NCBI GenBank assembly: GCA_965227695.1
Contig: OZ245760.1
Coordinates: forward strand, 62,001 to 126,000
From: UBA1858 sp965227695
GTDB taxonomy: Bacteria; Pseudomonadota; Gammaproteobacteria; UBA4575
Direction of reading: 5' to 3'
Length of the DNA: 64,000 nt
Numbering within the stretch: position 1 is the stretch's first letter; every line of letters starts with the position of its first letter. Made by a program: the position numbers and the translations under genes. A model generated the notes under the pieces. The model ran no database searches. It was given only the letters and a program-made list of their open reading frames with translations, and had not been told where the DNA came from. Of the stretch, positions 1 through 7,958 are shown piece after piece.

Positions 1-1
1 G

Positions 2-193
2 CTCTCATTAAGCGAAATACTCATGCAGGACCATGGCATGCAAAGTTTTGAAGAATTAAAGACAGTCATCCGCGAACGCGCCCGTCAGGGTGAAATCTTC
101 TTTCAGATGGATGTGCGCCCCCCGTTCAAAGATACTCCTGAAGATTGGGAAGATATACTCGAATCTGTTTTCACTTCTGCCCGGCAGGCCTAG
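2..193 (+). CDS. C-terminal end of an unidentified protein (5' end outside window)
   Basis: An open frame enters from the left edge and ends at TAG 191-193, giving 63 C-terminal residues that are acidic and aromatic near the end (key stretch FFQMDVRPPF, then EDWEDILESVF). I do not recognise the family. Its stop codon lies 2 nt before the ATG of the Cas6-like gene, so the two are very probably co-transcribed and perhaps translationally coupled. The short visible part does not allow a functional call. Confidence 0.6.
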   Translation, partial: LSLSEILMQDHGMQSFEELKTVIRERARQGEIFFQMDVRPPFKDTPEDWEDILESVFTSARQA

Positions 194-195
194 AC

Positions 196-882
196 ATGTA
201 CTGGAATGATGACAACAAGCAGGAAATATTTGAAGTTCCTGATGACATTGTTGATGTCAACTTTAAAATTAAATGTCCGCAATTACCGCTGGACCACGCT
301 TATCCTCTTTCACAGGCAATTATTAGTGAGTTGCCCTGGATTGAGGACTGCGACATCACCGGTATTCACTTAATCCATGGCGCAGAATCCGGCAATGGAT
401 GGATCCGCCCCAGTGCACCAGACGACCTGATCTACCCCTCCAGGCGAACACTGTTTACTGTCCGCACACCACAAGAGCGTATCGATCAGGTCAAGGCACT
501 GACCGGCAGAACCGTGCAACTATGTGACGTATCTATCGAGTTTTCAAAACCGACTGTGCGCAAACTTTCAAAACTGACCACGGTATTTGCCCGTTATGTG
601 ATCGCTGACAATATCGATGACGAAGATGCATTTCTCGATCAAATAGCCGATCAGCTGGCCCGAAAAAACATCGCACCAAAAAAAATGCTCAGCGGGCGCA
701 TGAACCATTTGCGATTTCCTGACGGCACCCTGAAGACGCGCAGCCTAATGATCGACGGACTTGAGCCATCCGAGTCCGTGCGATTACAGCAATACGGTCT
801 GGGAGCCGGACGCCGATTTGGATGCGGGCTCTTTCTACCTCATAAGGGTATTGACGCCGTCAGCGAGACACAGGAAAAATAG
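196..882 (+). CDS. Cas6/Cmx6-like RNA-binding protein (type I-MYXAN family), orphan
   Basis: A 228-residue protein. The C-terminal part carries the glycine-rich loop of the RAMP/Cas6 superfamily (YGLGAGRRFGCGLFLPHKG, near residues 196-214), and the arrangement resembles the Cmx6 subfamily. Family members cut CRISPR precursor RNA, but no cas gene or repeat array is visible in this window. The neighbours are a DsrC-like gene and an unknown gene, so the role is probably not CRISPR defence, which is an inference. I chose ATG 196, directly after the upstream stop, over an in-frame ATG at 145 that would overlap the upstream gene by about 50 nt. The family call is from memory of the motif and is fairly firm; the function is open. 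Confidence 0.8.
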   Translation: MYWNDDNKQEIFEVPDDIVDVNFKIKCPQLPLDHAYPLSQAIISELPWIEDCDITGIHLIHGAESGNGWIRPSAPDDLIYPSRRTLFTVRTPQERIDQVKALTGRTVQLCDVSIEFSKPTVRKLSKLTTVFARYVIADNIDDEDAFLDQIADQLARKNIAPKKMLSGRMNHLRFPDGTLKTRSLMIDGLEPSESVRLQQYGLGAGRRFGCGLFLPHKGIDAVSETQEK

Positions 883-962
883 CGCCCCGAAACCCAGCTG
901 TGATGGCTTGATTTTATAAAATTATTTATCTGTATTTAACTTGCTTGTTAGGAGTACACGTT

Positions 963-1304
963 ATGACAATCGAAGTCGACGGAAAAACTATAGAGACCAC
1001 ACCTTCCGGATTCCTAGTCAATATAGAAGACTGGTCACAACAGCTAGCTGAGGTGATCGCCAAAGAAGAAGGAATTGAACTCACTGACAGACACTGGGAT
1101 GTTGTCAATTATCTACGTGATGAATTTATTAACAATGGCGGAAATCAGCCCAACACGCGCAATATGGTTAAAGCGATGAGCAAACACTGGGGAGATAAAA
1201 GCGTCAATGCCAAAACGCTTTACGACCTGTTTCCGGGTGATCCGAGCAAACAGGGCGGTCGCATTGGCGGGCTCCCTGAAAGCCGCCGAAAAGGAGGCTA
1301 TTAG
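963..1304 (+). CDS. DsrC/TusE-family protein lacking both conserved cysteines
   Basis: A 113-residue protein with the DsrC/TusE fold signature: the DW motif near residue 24, the run EEGIELTDRHWDVVNYLRDE (about 38-57) and the C-terminal arm LFPGDPSKQGGRIGGLP. In DsrC and TusE the arm ends in one or two cysteines that carry sulfur as trisulfide or persulfide. Here both positions are glycine (KQGG instead of KQAC, and the end KGGY), so it cannot act as a thiol carrier. Cysteine-free homologues have been described as RspA-type putative regulators. The start ATG 963 has a GGAG about 10 nt upstream. It sits between the Cas6-like gene and a small partner gene. Confidence 0.88.
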   Translation: MTIEVDGKTIETTPSGFLVNIEDWSQQLAEVIAKEEGIELTDRHWDVVNYLRDEFINNGGNQPNTRNMVKAMSKHWGDKSVNAKTLYDLFPGDPSKQGGRIGGLPESRRKGGY

Positions 1305-1416
1305 CTGGCAAGATGCTGGGAAGATGATATCGCATCTCGATCGGGATACAGCATCTGCGGGAGTATTACACTATGCTAATGTTTCAATCTTATTTATTGT
1401 TTTCGGAGGGACCAAG

Positions 1417-1620
1417 ATGAGTTCTAAGCAGGACAAAATCAAAAAAATGCTGGAAATGCAGAAAAAGTTCATTGAACTCGATCGTGCCCGCGGCATTTCA
1501 GCAGAAGAATACTTCACTCCAGAATCAGGTGCAGAACTTGAAGGATACCGGCAAGAATATACTAAAATTGCCATGGACGTTGTTGACACAGCACATTCTG
1601 AAAAAGGGTCTCACCGCTAA
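1417..1620 (+). CDS. small conserved charged protein downstream of DsrC-like gene
   Basis: A 67-residue, lysine- and glutamate-rich protein with no cysteine or membrane segment (start MSSKQDKIKKMLEMQKKFIE). It is predicted to be mostly helical. ATG 1417 is preceded by a strong GGAGGG site at 1406-1411, which fixes the start; an upstream in-frame extension overlaps the DsrC-like gene and has no such site. It is probably co-transcribed with the DsrC-like gene and is followed by a good terminator. I do not know its function. Its position suggests a partner of the DsrC paralogue, which is inference. Confidence 0.75.
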   Translation: MSSKQDKIKKMLEMQKKFIELDRARGISAEEYFTPESGAELEGYRQEYTKIAMDVVDTAHSEKGSHR

Positions 1621-1643
1621 TTATCAGAAATGATCCCGACAAG

Positions 1644-1671
1644 AAAAGCCGCTCCTATGCGGCTTTTTTTT
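1644..1671 (+). terminator. Rho-independent terminator
   Basis: A 9-bp GC-rich stem (AAAAGCCGC with GCGGCTTTT) around a TCCTAT loop is followed by a run of T. It lies 24 nt after the stop of the small gene and closes the Cas6-like/DsrC-like transcription unit. Confidence 0.9.
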
Positions 1672-1799
1672 ATGCCCGCAACATTCAAAAAGCCATACAT
1701 TCTGTGAACTGCAGCACGACAATTTCTTCAGAATTTAAGCCTAATGTCACATAGCATGTATACAATGTTCAAGCAGTACAGAAATATAAGAGAGGTGAC

Positions 1800-1982
1800 A
1801 TGATGTCTGAGCAACGACGACAAATCGAGGACATGCACGCCGCAGATGCGTCTATTGACTATCCACAAAAAGATGACATGTTAAATCACGGTAAATCGAA
1901 TAATAGTTCGGCACAAGACATAGGGAAGCATGGCAATGACATAACGCCCAACCTGGAAAACATTAGATCTGCGGGCCTCTAG
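1800..1982 (+). CDS. small hypothetical hydrophilic protein
   Basis: A 60-residue hydrophilic reading frame with many His, Asp and Asn residues and no cysteine. Start ATG 1800 (or the next codon, ATG 1803) has a good ribosome site GAGAGGTG at about 1790-1797. Upstream lies a -10-like TATACAAT near 1758. No family is recognised and there is no operon partner; translation is plausible from the ribosome site alone. Confidence 0.45.
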   Translation: MMSEQRRQIEDMHAADASIDYPQKDDMLNHGKSNNSSAQDIGKHGNDITPNLENIRSAGL

Positions 1983-2065
1983 ACACAGATTGTTTTGAGT
2001 ACCCGCATGTGCCACGACAAGGATCTTGCCCCAGCAGCGTCAATGTCCTGGCCTATATGAGTAAT

Positions 2066-2263
2066 TTATTTCTTTGACTTGAATTCGTGCACAAAATTAT
2101 GAAAAGCAGTTTCAGTCATATCGACTACCTGAACATCCAGACCACCCATACGACGATCAGGCCTTTTTCTCCTCTCCAGACTATCTACAGACAGTGACTG
2201 ATTTGAGTCGATATTTCGTCGCTCCTTATTAGAGACGCGATTGTTTTTAGACAGATCCTTCAT
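2066..2263 (-). CDS. small conserved hypothetical basic protein
   Basis: A 65-residue protein with a basic N-terminal half (repeated Arg/Lys/Asn) and the motif RRKRPDRRMGGLDVQVVDMT, then TAFHNFVHEFKSKK. Short proteins with an ERRxxPDRR-like patch before a hydrophobic GLDV stretch occur in other Proteobacteria, but I cannot name a function. It lies alone on the minus strand downstream of apt. The arginine patch could bind nucleic acid or membrane lipids, which is a guess. Confidence 0.55.
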   Translation of the reverse strand: MKDLSKNNRVSNKERRNIDSNQSLSVDSLERRKRPDRRMGGLDVQVVDMTETAFHNFVHEFKSKK

Positions 2264-2354
2264 ACTCTTTTTTCTATTACCGTTTCTCTGTGAGATATAC
2301 TATCCGCACAATAAAGGATTTTATGCGAGTCATTTCACAATATGGTTGAATCAC

Positions 2355-2867
2355 CTAATACTGAACAATTGAACAAACAGGAACATCAGGGAGTTTTATC
2401 CTTCCAGCCAGATCAAGCAGTTCTATAATAAATGCAAAACCAACTAACTCACATCCAAGCTGATCGAGAAGCTGCGCTGTCGCTGCCGCAGTCCCACCAG
2501 TTGCAATCAAGTCATCGACTATCAACACCCGACTACCAGGCATCAAGGCATCTTTGTGGATCTCAAGCCTGTCTGTTCCATACTCAAGATCATATTCAAT
2601 GGCATGGACATCTGCAGGCAGCTTGCCTGGTTTTCTTACCGGGATAAAACCTGCTCCCAGATGATAAGCCAAAGGCGAACCGAGAATAAAACCCCGGGAT
2701 TCTATGGCAGCAATATAATCGATCTTTTGATTGAAGAAGTGGTCTGAGAAATAATCAATCACGTAACTTAATGCGTGATGATCCCTGAGAAGTGTTGTGA
2801 CATCTCTATAAACTATTCCAGGTTTTGGAAAATCACGTATTTCTCTTATAAAAGGTTTTAGATCCAT
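2355..2867 (-). CDS. apt: adenine phosphoribosyltransferase
   Basis: Converts adenine and PRPP to AMP in purine salvage in the cytoplasm. The PRPP-binding loop VLIVDDLIATGGT (about residues 114-126), the conserved KPGKLP and DLEYG motifs and the N-terminal FPKPGI motif are all present. Length is 170 residues from ATG 2867, normal for the family. An in-frame GTG at 2885 would add six residues and overlap the upstream hydroxylase gene. The upstream stop is only 2 nt away, so the two genes form an operon. Confidence 0.95.
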   Translation of the reverse strand: MDLKPFIREIRDFPKPGIVYRDVTTLLRDHHALSYVIDYFSDHFFNQKIDYIAAIESRGFILGSPLAYHLGAGFIPVRKPGKLPADVHAIEYDLEYGTDRLEIHKDALMPGSRVLIVDDLIATGGTAAATAQLLDQLGCELVGFAFIIELLDLAGRIKLPDVPVCSIVQY

Positions 2868-2869
2868 AC

Positions 2870-3550
2870 TTATAGCTGACTCCACATGCGCACCAGATTG
2901 ACATACACTAAATCCACGTCTTTAGTATATTGCTCGCCGGCATGTCTGCGAAGTAACTGTTCACGCGCACGGGCAAGTTGATAGAGAAGCGTTCGCTGTT
3001 CAGTATCGCGAACCATACTTTGCACCCAGCTCACCGCAACAAGACGCACACCCCCTGACACTTCAGCGACACGATGACGTGTGGTTGCCGGATAAAGCAC
3101 TGCATCACCCGCGGCATATTTTATTTTCTGCTCGCCATATTCTGTTTGTATGATCAGCTCGCCACCCTGATAATCCTGCGGCTCATTGAGAAAGATAGTG
3201 AGCGCCAGGTCTGAACGATACCGTTGCTGATACTGGCCAGCCCCCATCACCGGATCATCAATATGTTCACCATAGTGCATACCTGCTTGATAGCGCGCAT
3301 AAAATGGACTTGCCACTTTCAGTGGCAACGCCGCACGCTGATAGGTTTTATGTCTCACCAGATTACCCATCACAATATTATTTAATGCCTGCATTTGCGG
3401 ATCCGAATTATCCAATTCCTGATTATTCTTCACACTTGCAGCCATATGGCCCGCACTTAAGCGGCCATCCACAAAAGCAGCATCTGCCAGAAGCTCTTTT
3501 ACTTTTGCAAGCTCCTGAGGCCCCAGTACGTTTTTCAATCTGATCAGCAC
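2870..3550 (-). CDS. Fe(II)/2-oxoglutarate-dependent PKHD-type hydroxylase (YbiX/PiuC family)
   Basis: A 226-residue cytoplasmic 2OG-Fe(II) dioxygenase like E. coli YbiX. The iron ligands are in HYGEHIDDP (HxD) and the distal His in TRHRVAEVSGGVR, with the 2OG-binding Arg. FLNEPQDYQGGEL and SWVQSMVRD are further family landmarks. I place the start at GTG 3550 because the family begins right before VLGPQEL; the longer frame from 3589 crosses the divergent gene. The substrate is unknown; relatives are often linked to iron supply. It is followed directly by apt. Confidence 0.88.
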   Translation of the reverse strand: MLIRLKNVLGPQELAKVKELLADAAFVDGRLSAGHMAASVKNNQELDNSDPQMQALNNIVMGNLVRHKTYQRAALPLKVASPFYARYQAGMHYGEHIDDPVMGAGQYQQRYRSDLALTIFLNEPQDYQGGELIIQTEYGEQKIKYAAGDAVLYPATTRHRVAEVSGGVRLVAVSWVQSMVRDTEQRTLLYQLARAREQLLRRHAGEQYTKDVDLVYVNLVRMWSQL

Positions 3551-3600
3551 GATATATCTCGATCCGTTATAATGTATGTATTTTGCCAAGGACTGCCAAC

Positions 3601-3924
3601 ATGATACTTAAAGTCATCGTCGATGAAAAAACCATTCCGATTGAAGTTCCAGATTATATGCTAAGTGAAGCACAAGCATTCTTTAATAAAATAGATTCAG
3701 ACATGGATGCAGGTTGGCAGATGAGTCGTGAATGGGTAGAAAATCCCGGCACTATACAACGCTGCCAGATTGCCGCCGACCGCATCCTGACCAGCCTGCA
3801 TACTGAAAGTGAAAAAATGGCCACATTAATGGCCGCCTACATCCTGAAAAAATTACCAAATGTAACGACGGTCGATATCGATACCGAGGGTGATATGACA
3901 CAAACAAGCTTCAGCGAAGAGTGA
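3601..3924 (+). CDS. conserved hypothetical protein
   Basis: A 107-residue acidic protein. The N-terminus resembles a small beta element (MILKVIVDEKTIPIEVP), followed by predicted helices including GWQMSREWVENPGTIQRCQIAAD. It has one cysteine and no signal peptide. ATG 3601 has AAGGA about 8 nt upstream and is preferred to an upstream frame at 3583. Very similar short proteins occur in other sulfur-oxidising gammaproteobacteria as far as I recall, but no function is known to me. It is divergent from the PKHD hydroxylase. Confidence 0.75.
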   Translation: MILKVIVDEKTIPIEVPDYMLSEAQAFFNKIDSDMDAGWQMSREWVENPGTIQRCQIAADRILTSLHTESEKMATLMAAYILKKLPNVTTVDIDTEGDMTQTSFSEE

Positions 3925-4002
3925 AAAAATCCGCAGACAGGCCGCGCCTTGGCAGTATCCCGTGGCAAACTGACGGATCACTCTCTGGTAGCAGTCTGCG
4001 TT

Positions 4003-4506
4003 TCAGACACAGTTCCCGCTGACATTTAGCTCTATCTCCATTAAGAAATGTGCAATAGCCAGATGAGTGTCAACTTTCCTGACAACCTCAAAACCATTTT
4101 TTTGGTAAAAAGCCACCGCGGCAACTCTCGCATTTAACCAGCACCTGTCAGCACCCTGTTCTTGCGCATGGTGTAATAACTCTTTTAGTATCATACTACC
4201 AATACCAATTTTACGGTATGCCCTGCTTACCGCCATGTAACGTATTTGCATGTGGTTGCTCGTGCACGGGGTGATTCTTCCAACACCAATGACCTTTTTA
4301 TTGTCATCAAGCGCTGTACAGTGATACGAGACATTTTCATATTCATCCCGCTCACTGCCCCGCGCAAGGCCTAGCGGACGACGCAGCAGTTGCCAGCGAA
4401 ACTGAAAATACGCTTCATATTCGGCATGTGACGAAGGAGATGACAGGACTATATTATTCGTACTAGGCAAATACGACCCACGTGGTTGCAATATACTTAA
4501 CATCAC
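4003..4506 (-). CDS. GNAT-family N-acetyltransferase
   Basis: A 167-residue protein with the GNAT fold. Acetyl-CoA motif A is IRYMAVSRAYRKIGIGSMIL (about residues 87-106, QxxGxG-like loop), and motif B contains LNARVAAVAFYQKNGFEV. The N-terminal FQFRWQLLRRPLGLARGSE resembles the GNAT half of GNAT/hotdog two-domain proteins, here without the hotdog part. The substrate is unknown. The start overlaps the preceding dioxygenase gene by 44 nt; a shorter start is possible. It is probably co-expressed with the two upstream minus-strand genes. Confidence 0.85.
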   Translation of the reverse strand: MMLSILQPRGSYLPSTNNIVLSSPSSHAEYEAYFQFRWQLLRRPLGLARGSERDEYENVSYHCTALDDNKKVIGVGRITPCTSNHMQIRYMAVSRAYRKIGIGSMILKELLHHAQEQGADRCWLNARVAAVAFYQKNGFEVVRKVDTHLAIAHFLMEIELNVSGNCV

Positions 4507-5056
4507 ATTGCAGGGTTACCCCCCGATGTTCGTGTGTCCAAAACGGCGGGAATAATAGTAGTTTCCCAGTTTCGGGTTTGATTTTAACGTTCTGAAAAAG
4601 AAACTCCGTCTCACCACCGGGGCCACTCACATCATTCAGGTACCAGATTGCCACTAACTGGCGATGACTAAATTGGTGACTTCCGCCATCAATATGCCAG
4701 TGATAAAACTCACCGGGCTTTGTTCTCTGAAGTCCGTAACCCATGTCTTTGAAGGACCCGTTAAAAAACGGAAAAGCATGACGAAATTCACGGATTGCCA
4801 GACCGAGCGATCTGAATAGCGCCCTATCAACATCATGCCAATGTGACTTACCGCTTATCACCAGATCAGTTGATTGTTTAATACTGGTATCTTCACTGGC
4901 CGTTTGGCCAATGCGTCCCCGGTATTGATCATTTTTGTTTATTTCAAAACGCGTGATTACATCTTCACAAAACAGATCACTTAAAGCATTTCTTTTCTCA
5001 AAGATGAAACTACTTTCTTTAACCTCGCAAATATTCACAAGTTTATTATGACTCAT
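4463..5056 (-). CDS. 2OG-Fe(II) oxygenase (prolyl hydroxylase-like)
   Basis: A 197-residue protein. The double-stranded beta-helix core shows the iron motif HWHIDGG (about residues 120-126), YLNDVSGPGGETEF, and the distal His in TGKLLLFPPFWTHEHRGV (about 163-180), with an Arg two residues after the His for 2OG binding. The substrate is not predictable. It lies 14 nt downstream of the 343-residue unknown protein gene and overlaps the GNAT gene, suggesting one functional unit. Confidence 0.85.
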   Translation of the reverse strand: MSHNKLVNICEVKESSFIFEKRNALSDLFCEDVITRFEINKNDQYRGRIGQTASEDTSIKQSTDLVISGKSHWHDVDRALFRSLGLAIREFRHAFPFFNGSFKDMGYGLQRTKPGEFYHWHIDGGSHQFSHRQLVAIWYLNDVSGPGGETEFLFQNVKIKPETGKLLLFPPFWTHEHRGVTLQCDVKYIATTWVVFA

Positions 5057-5070
5057 CGGATTCCGAATAC

Positions 5071-6102
5071 TTATAAAATGCTTTTTTCAATAAAAAGTTG
5101 AATTTGATTTTCAGGGGCTTGCTGCCTAAACATGTGCAGTGCCTGCTTACAAACGGATGACCAGTGCTCCTGGCCCCGCCCAACCCAGCGCTGCAGGTCA
5201 GACAAATCAGAAGTTTCACACCAATTCTGATAAGCCATCATAAATGAAGGACTCAACTCTTTTCGCAAAGGACTGAGATTTGCCGCGTAAAAATGCAACG
5301 AAGCACTTTGTCCGGTATTAATCAATTCTGGCAGCATCACTACTGTGTCAGCATAATAATCTTTCGCGGCGCGCAATATTAAATCAAGGCGCGCATTGGT
5401 TACACCTGAGAGGTATTCTCTCCATTGACTGCCCAACTGTCTACCCGTCTCAATTTCACCGCGCTCATGCAGCAGAATGGCTTGCGACTCTACCTCAGTC
5501 ATTTCATCAAGTGCACCATTAATATCGTTATTGAAATCATAGTAGGAGAATGCCCGGCTGGCAGCATTTTCAGCCCTGTGCCACTGCCACTCCTGCATTT
5601 TTTCCCATAGCATGCGTCGAATTGATTCCTTGCGGATAAAAATTTTATCATGCAATGTCATGGCCGGAGGAGAACTCAGGTCACGTGCACACTCCTCTGA
5701 AGATATTACTATCTGATAATCATCAAGCTTTTCAGTCGCATCAAGTTTAGCCAGAAAAAAATGCGGCACCGACCTTGCGCCGACACCACCACTGTAAACC
5801 AGCCCCTGCGGCAGTAAAGAAGCATTGATGGCATCCGTATCAAAAGGATCATACATCTCGCCATTAATTTCTAATGGTTCGTATTGTTCATGATCGAGCT
5901 GATCCCATAACTGCTCCCTTTGCGAGACCCACTCACCAACTTCATCCTTGGATAGAAGCTCTGCATATGAATAACCCTTATCCCATCGACAGTACTCCCG
6001 CATTTTCATAAGGTAAGTACAAAGAGTAAAATTACCCGCATGATTTGCGTCAACAATATTACAGTTATGCTGCACTATTTCGCACAGAGATTCCGTCATC
6101 AC
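5071..6102 (-). CDS. conserved hypothetical protein (resembles the Sfum_1244 family)
   Basis: A 343-residue cytoplasmic protein, mostly alpha-helical, rich in Trp, Tyr and acidic residues. The start region NFTLCTYLMKMREYCRWDKG (about residues 24-43) resembles a conserved family that I recall as Sfum_1244; its biochemical role is unknown to me. It is the first gene of a three-gene minus-strand set with a 2OG-Fe(II) oxygenase and a GNAT, so it might be their substrate or partner, which is inference. ATG 6102 or the next codon, also ATG, is the start. Confidence 0.7.
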   Translation of the reverse strand: MMTESLCEIVQHNCNIVDANHAGNFTLCTYLMKMREYCRWDKGYSYAELLSKDEVGEWVSQREQLWDQLDHEQYEPLEINGEMYDPFDTDAINASLLPQGLVYSGGVGARSVPHFFLAKLDATEKLDDYQIVISSEECARDLSSPPAMTLHDKIFIRKESIRRMLWEKMQEWQWHRAENAASRAFSYYDFNNDINGALDEMTEVESQAILLHERGEIETGRQLGSQWREYLSGVTNARLDLILRAAKDYYADTVVMLPELINTGQSASLHFYAANLSPLRKELSPSFMMAYQNWCETSDLSDLQRWVGRGQEHWSSVCKQALHMFRQQAPENQIQLFIEKSIL

Positions 6103-6203
6103 CTTACACCTCTATATGATAAAATGTCACACCAAGGTACCAATAGTACCGTAGCAGCCGTTAAATACACAGCACATACCCGCATAAGTTATAAGGACTG
6201 TAG

Positions 6204-6818
6204 ATGGCAAGATTAAAAGCCAAGTGGAATCAAAAAAACCGTGAACGCACACCTGAGCAAATCGCCTCGGCTATCGGCTTCAATACCTGGCTTCTGGCAA
6301 CCGAGGCCTGTCTTAACCATGAAAACGAAGGCTTTGAAACTCACTCACAATCCCAGCGCCTTGATGTTATTTCTGAATATCTCGCGTTTGCGCTGCATCT
6401 GGTAGATCGCATGACCTATGGTGAACTGGAGGAAGAAGAACGCGTCCGATTCATTAATGCCCTGGGCGTCAATTTTGCAACCCTGATACATTCCAACCGA
6501 CTGGATGCCAATGGCCCGGGGGAATATCGTACCCAATTTGTTTCTTTGCTGAATGATCGCATGGATGAATATTCCGAGTGCAGCTATGACAAAGACAGTG
6601 GACCAGGCTTTAATTTGAAACGCACTCTGGGCAATCACGTGATGAGTGTAATGGGGGAGAAAGATAAAAAGTGGATCCCGGATTATGTCATTGATATTGA
6701 AGCACCTAAAATTGTTAAGGGTTTGCAACGAATCATGGATGGTATGGGTGACTCATTGGATGACGCCAACTATGATATGCCCCCTATTCCGCAAGGAGGC
6801 ACATGGGGTGAAGGTTAG
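6204..6818 (+). CDS. conserved hypothetical cytoplasmic protein
   Basis: A 204-residue soluble protein, predicted largely helical, with a conserved-looking block FNTWLLATEACLNHENEGFE (about 27-46) and EYLAFALHLVDRMTYGELEEEERVRF. The C-terminal tail is Gly/Pro-rich and ends QGGTWGEG. No catalytic motif is evident. ATG 6204 has AAGGAC upstream. It overlaps the next gene by 11 nt, and that gene's ribosome site lies inside this coding region, suggesting translational coupling. Function unknown. Confidence 0.75.
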   Translation: MARLKAKWNQKNRERTPEQIASAIGFNTWLLATEACLNHENEGFETHSQSQRLDVISEYLAFALHLVDRMTYGELEEEERVRFINALGVNFATLIHSNRLDANGPGEYRTQFVSLLNDRMDEYSECSYDKDSGPGFNLKRTLGNHVMSVMGEKDKKWIPDYVIDIEAPKIVKGLQRIMDGMGDSLDDANYDMPPIPQGGTWGEG

Positions 6819-7674
6819 AATATTCATCTTCATTGTGCTTATTTGTCCAAAGTATGTGCCTGCAGGCGACAGTATAATTGATAATCTGGAGGGGTTTAGT
6901 TGCAAGAAAGGTTCTCACCAGCAGCTCCATGATTTTTTTACCAACAGAAATTATGTTGTTGTTGCTCAGGGTAAAAATGCAGGTTCGCAACACCACTCAA
7001 ATACTTTTGCCGAGATTTTATTTTTAGTTACACCTGACATGGCTTTTTTTCATGCATTGACTTTATCGCCACTGGATCACGGTCATTTCAATGCCTGTTT
7101 GTTTGCCTCGGGAAGAGAGATTGATTTTCAATTTGCCTCCCCTGTTCCTGGTCTGTTTGAACGCCATAATCGAGAGCACCAGGTCCTGATCAAACAAGGC
7201 CCGTCTCAAAATGCATCCTGCCCTGAAAAGAACTCATCATGCCAGAGTGAGGCTGAATGGCCACTGCTATTTAAACAGACATACATACTTAGTGCATATC
7301 ATTACTCCACGGCACAAAATAGCGAAATTTACAATGAGTCCGTAGAACTCACCATCGATGGCAAGACGATTCGTCCTTCTCGCGGCAGCCTGGCAGAGCA
7401 TGCGCGCAAGAAATATGCACTAAGATTACGCAATGCACTCAATGAGTCTGAACAAGAGGTCACCACCGCATTACAAACATACCAGCAAATCCACGCGCAG
7501 GTTGACCACAGATTACCGTTGATAATTTTATCCGTAAACAAGGACAGGGACTGGAAGATCACGCGAATTGACCGCATTAATGGTCTTGCCGAGATTATTC
7601 TCCATGGTAGTGAGCTAAACCTTTACCCCCTGAAGCGAGCGCAGTATCTGGAATTTATTGCAAAATCTCGCTAA
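6808..7674 (+). CDS. secreted hypothetical protein
   Basis: A 288-residue protein with an N-terminal hydrophobic segment (KVRIFIFIVLICPKYVPAG), likely a signal peptide cleaved after about residue 20, so periplasmic or exported. GTG 6808 is chosen because a strong AGGAGG (6793-6798) lies 9 nt before it. Several cysteines in the first half (in CKKG, HFNACLF, CPEKNSSC) could form disulfides. The C-terminal part (about 185-288) is a mixed alpha/beta region ending LNLYPLKRAQYLEFI. Not recognised. It is translationally coupled to the preceding gene. Confidence 0.65.
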   Translation: MKVRIFIFIVLICPKYVPAGDSIIDNLEGFSCKKGSHQQLHDFFTNRNYVVVAQGKNAGSQHHSNTFAEILFLVTPDMAFFHALTLSPLDHGHFNACLFASGREIDFQFASPVPGLFERHNREHQVLIKQGPSQNASCPEKNSSCQSEAEWPLLFKQTYILSAYHYSTAQNSEIYNESVELTIDGKTIRPSRGSLAEHARKKYALRLRNALNESEQEVTTALQTYQQIHAQVDHRLPLIILSVNKDRDWKITRIDRINGLAEIILHGSELNLYPLKRAQYLEFIAKSR

Positions 7675-7691
7675 GCGGCCACCCACAGCCC

Positions 7692-7958
7692 TCACCATAA
7701 TGGATGCCGGATCATAACTGATTCATCTTCCTGCGTATCCAGCGCATCAAAAACCTCGTTTTGATGAAAACCAAATGACTCCAGCAATTGTTCCAGCAAC
7801 ATGCGCGTCAGCGGTGTCGGCGTTTGCATCAGCACCGAGGATTGCTCTGAACTTTCCTTGTCACGCGCTATGATCCTGGCACTGTAATAGGCGCCCTGTT
7901 TGGTAATTATCGCAAATATGCCTACATTTTCGTTAGGCATGCCTAAAAAATCATTCAT
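7692..7958 (-). CDS. small hypothetical protein
   Basis: An 88-residue acidic protein: beta-rich N-terminus (NENVGIFAIITKQGAYYSARIIARD), then a helical region LTRMLLEQLLESFGFHQNEVF. No cysteine or membrane segment. It is convergent with the secreted protein gene and divergent from cspA. The family is not recognised; sequence composition and isolation are compatible with a real gene. Confidence 0.5.
   Translation of the reverse strand: MNDFLGMPNENVGIFAIITKQGAYYSARIIARDKESSEQSSVLMQTPTPLTRMLLEQLLESFGFHQNEVFDALDTQEDESVMIRHPLW

Noticed and set aside
196..882. A CRISPR-Cas locus suggested by the Cas6-like gene
   Set aside because: No direct-repeat array and no other cas gene was seen anywhere in the window.
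1207..1416. N-terminal extension of the small gene after the DsrC-like gene
   Set aside because: It overlaps the DsrC-like coding region in another frame; the GGAGGG before ATG 1417 marks the real start.
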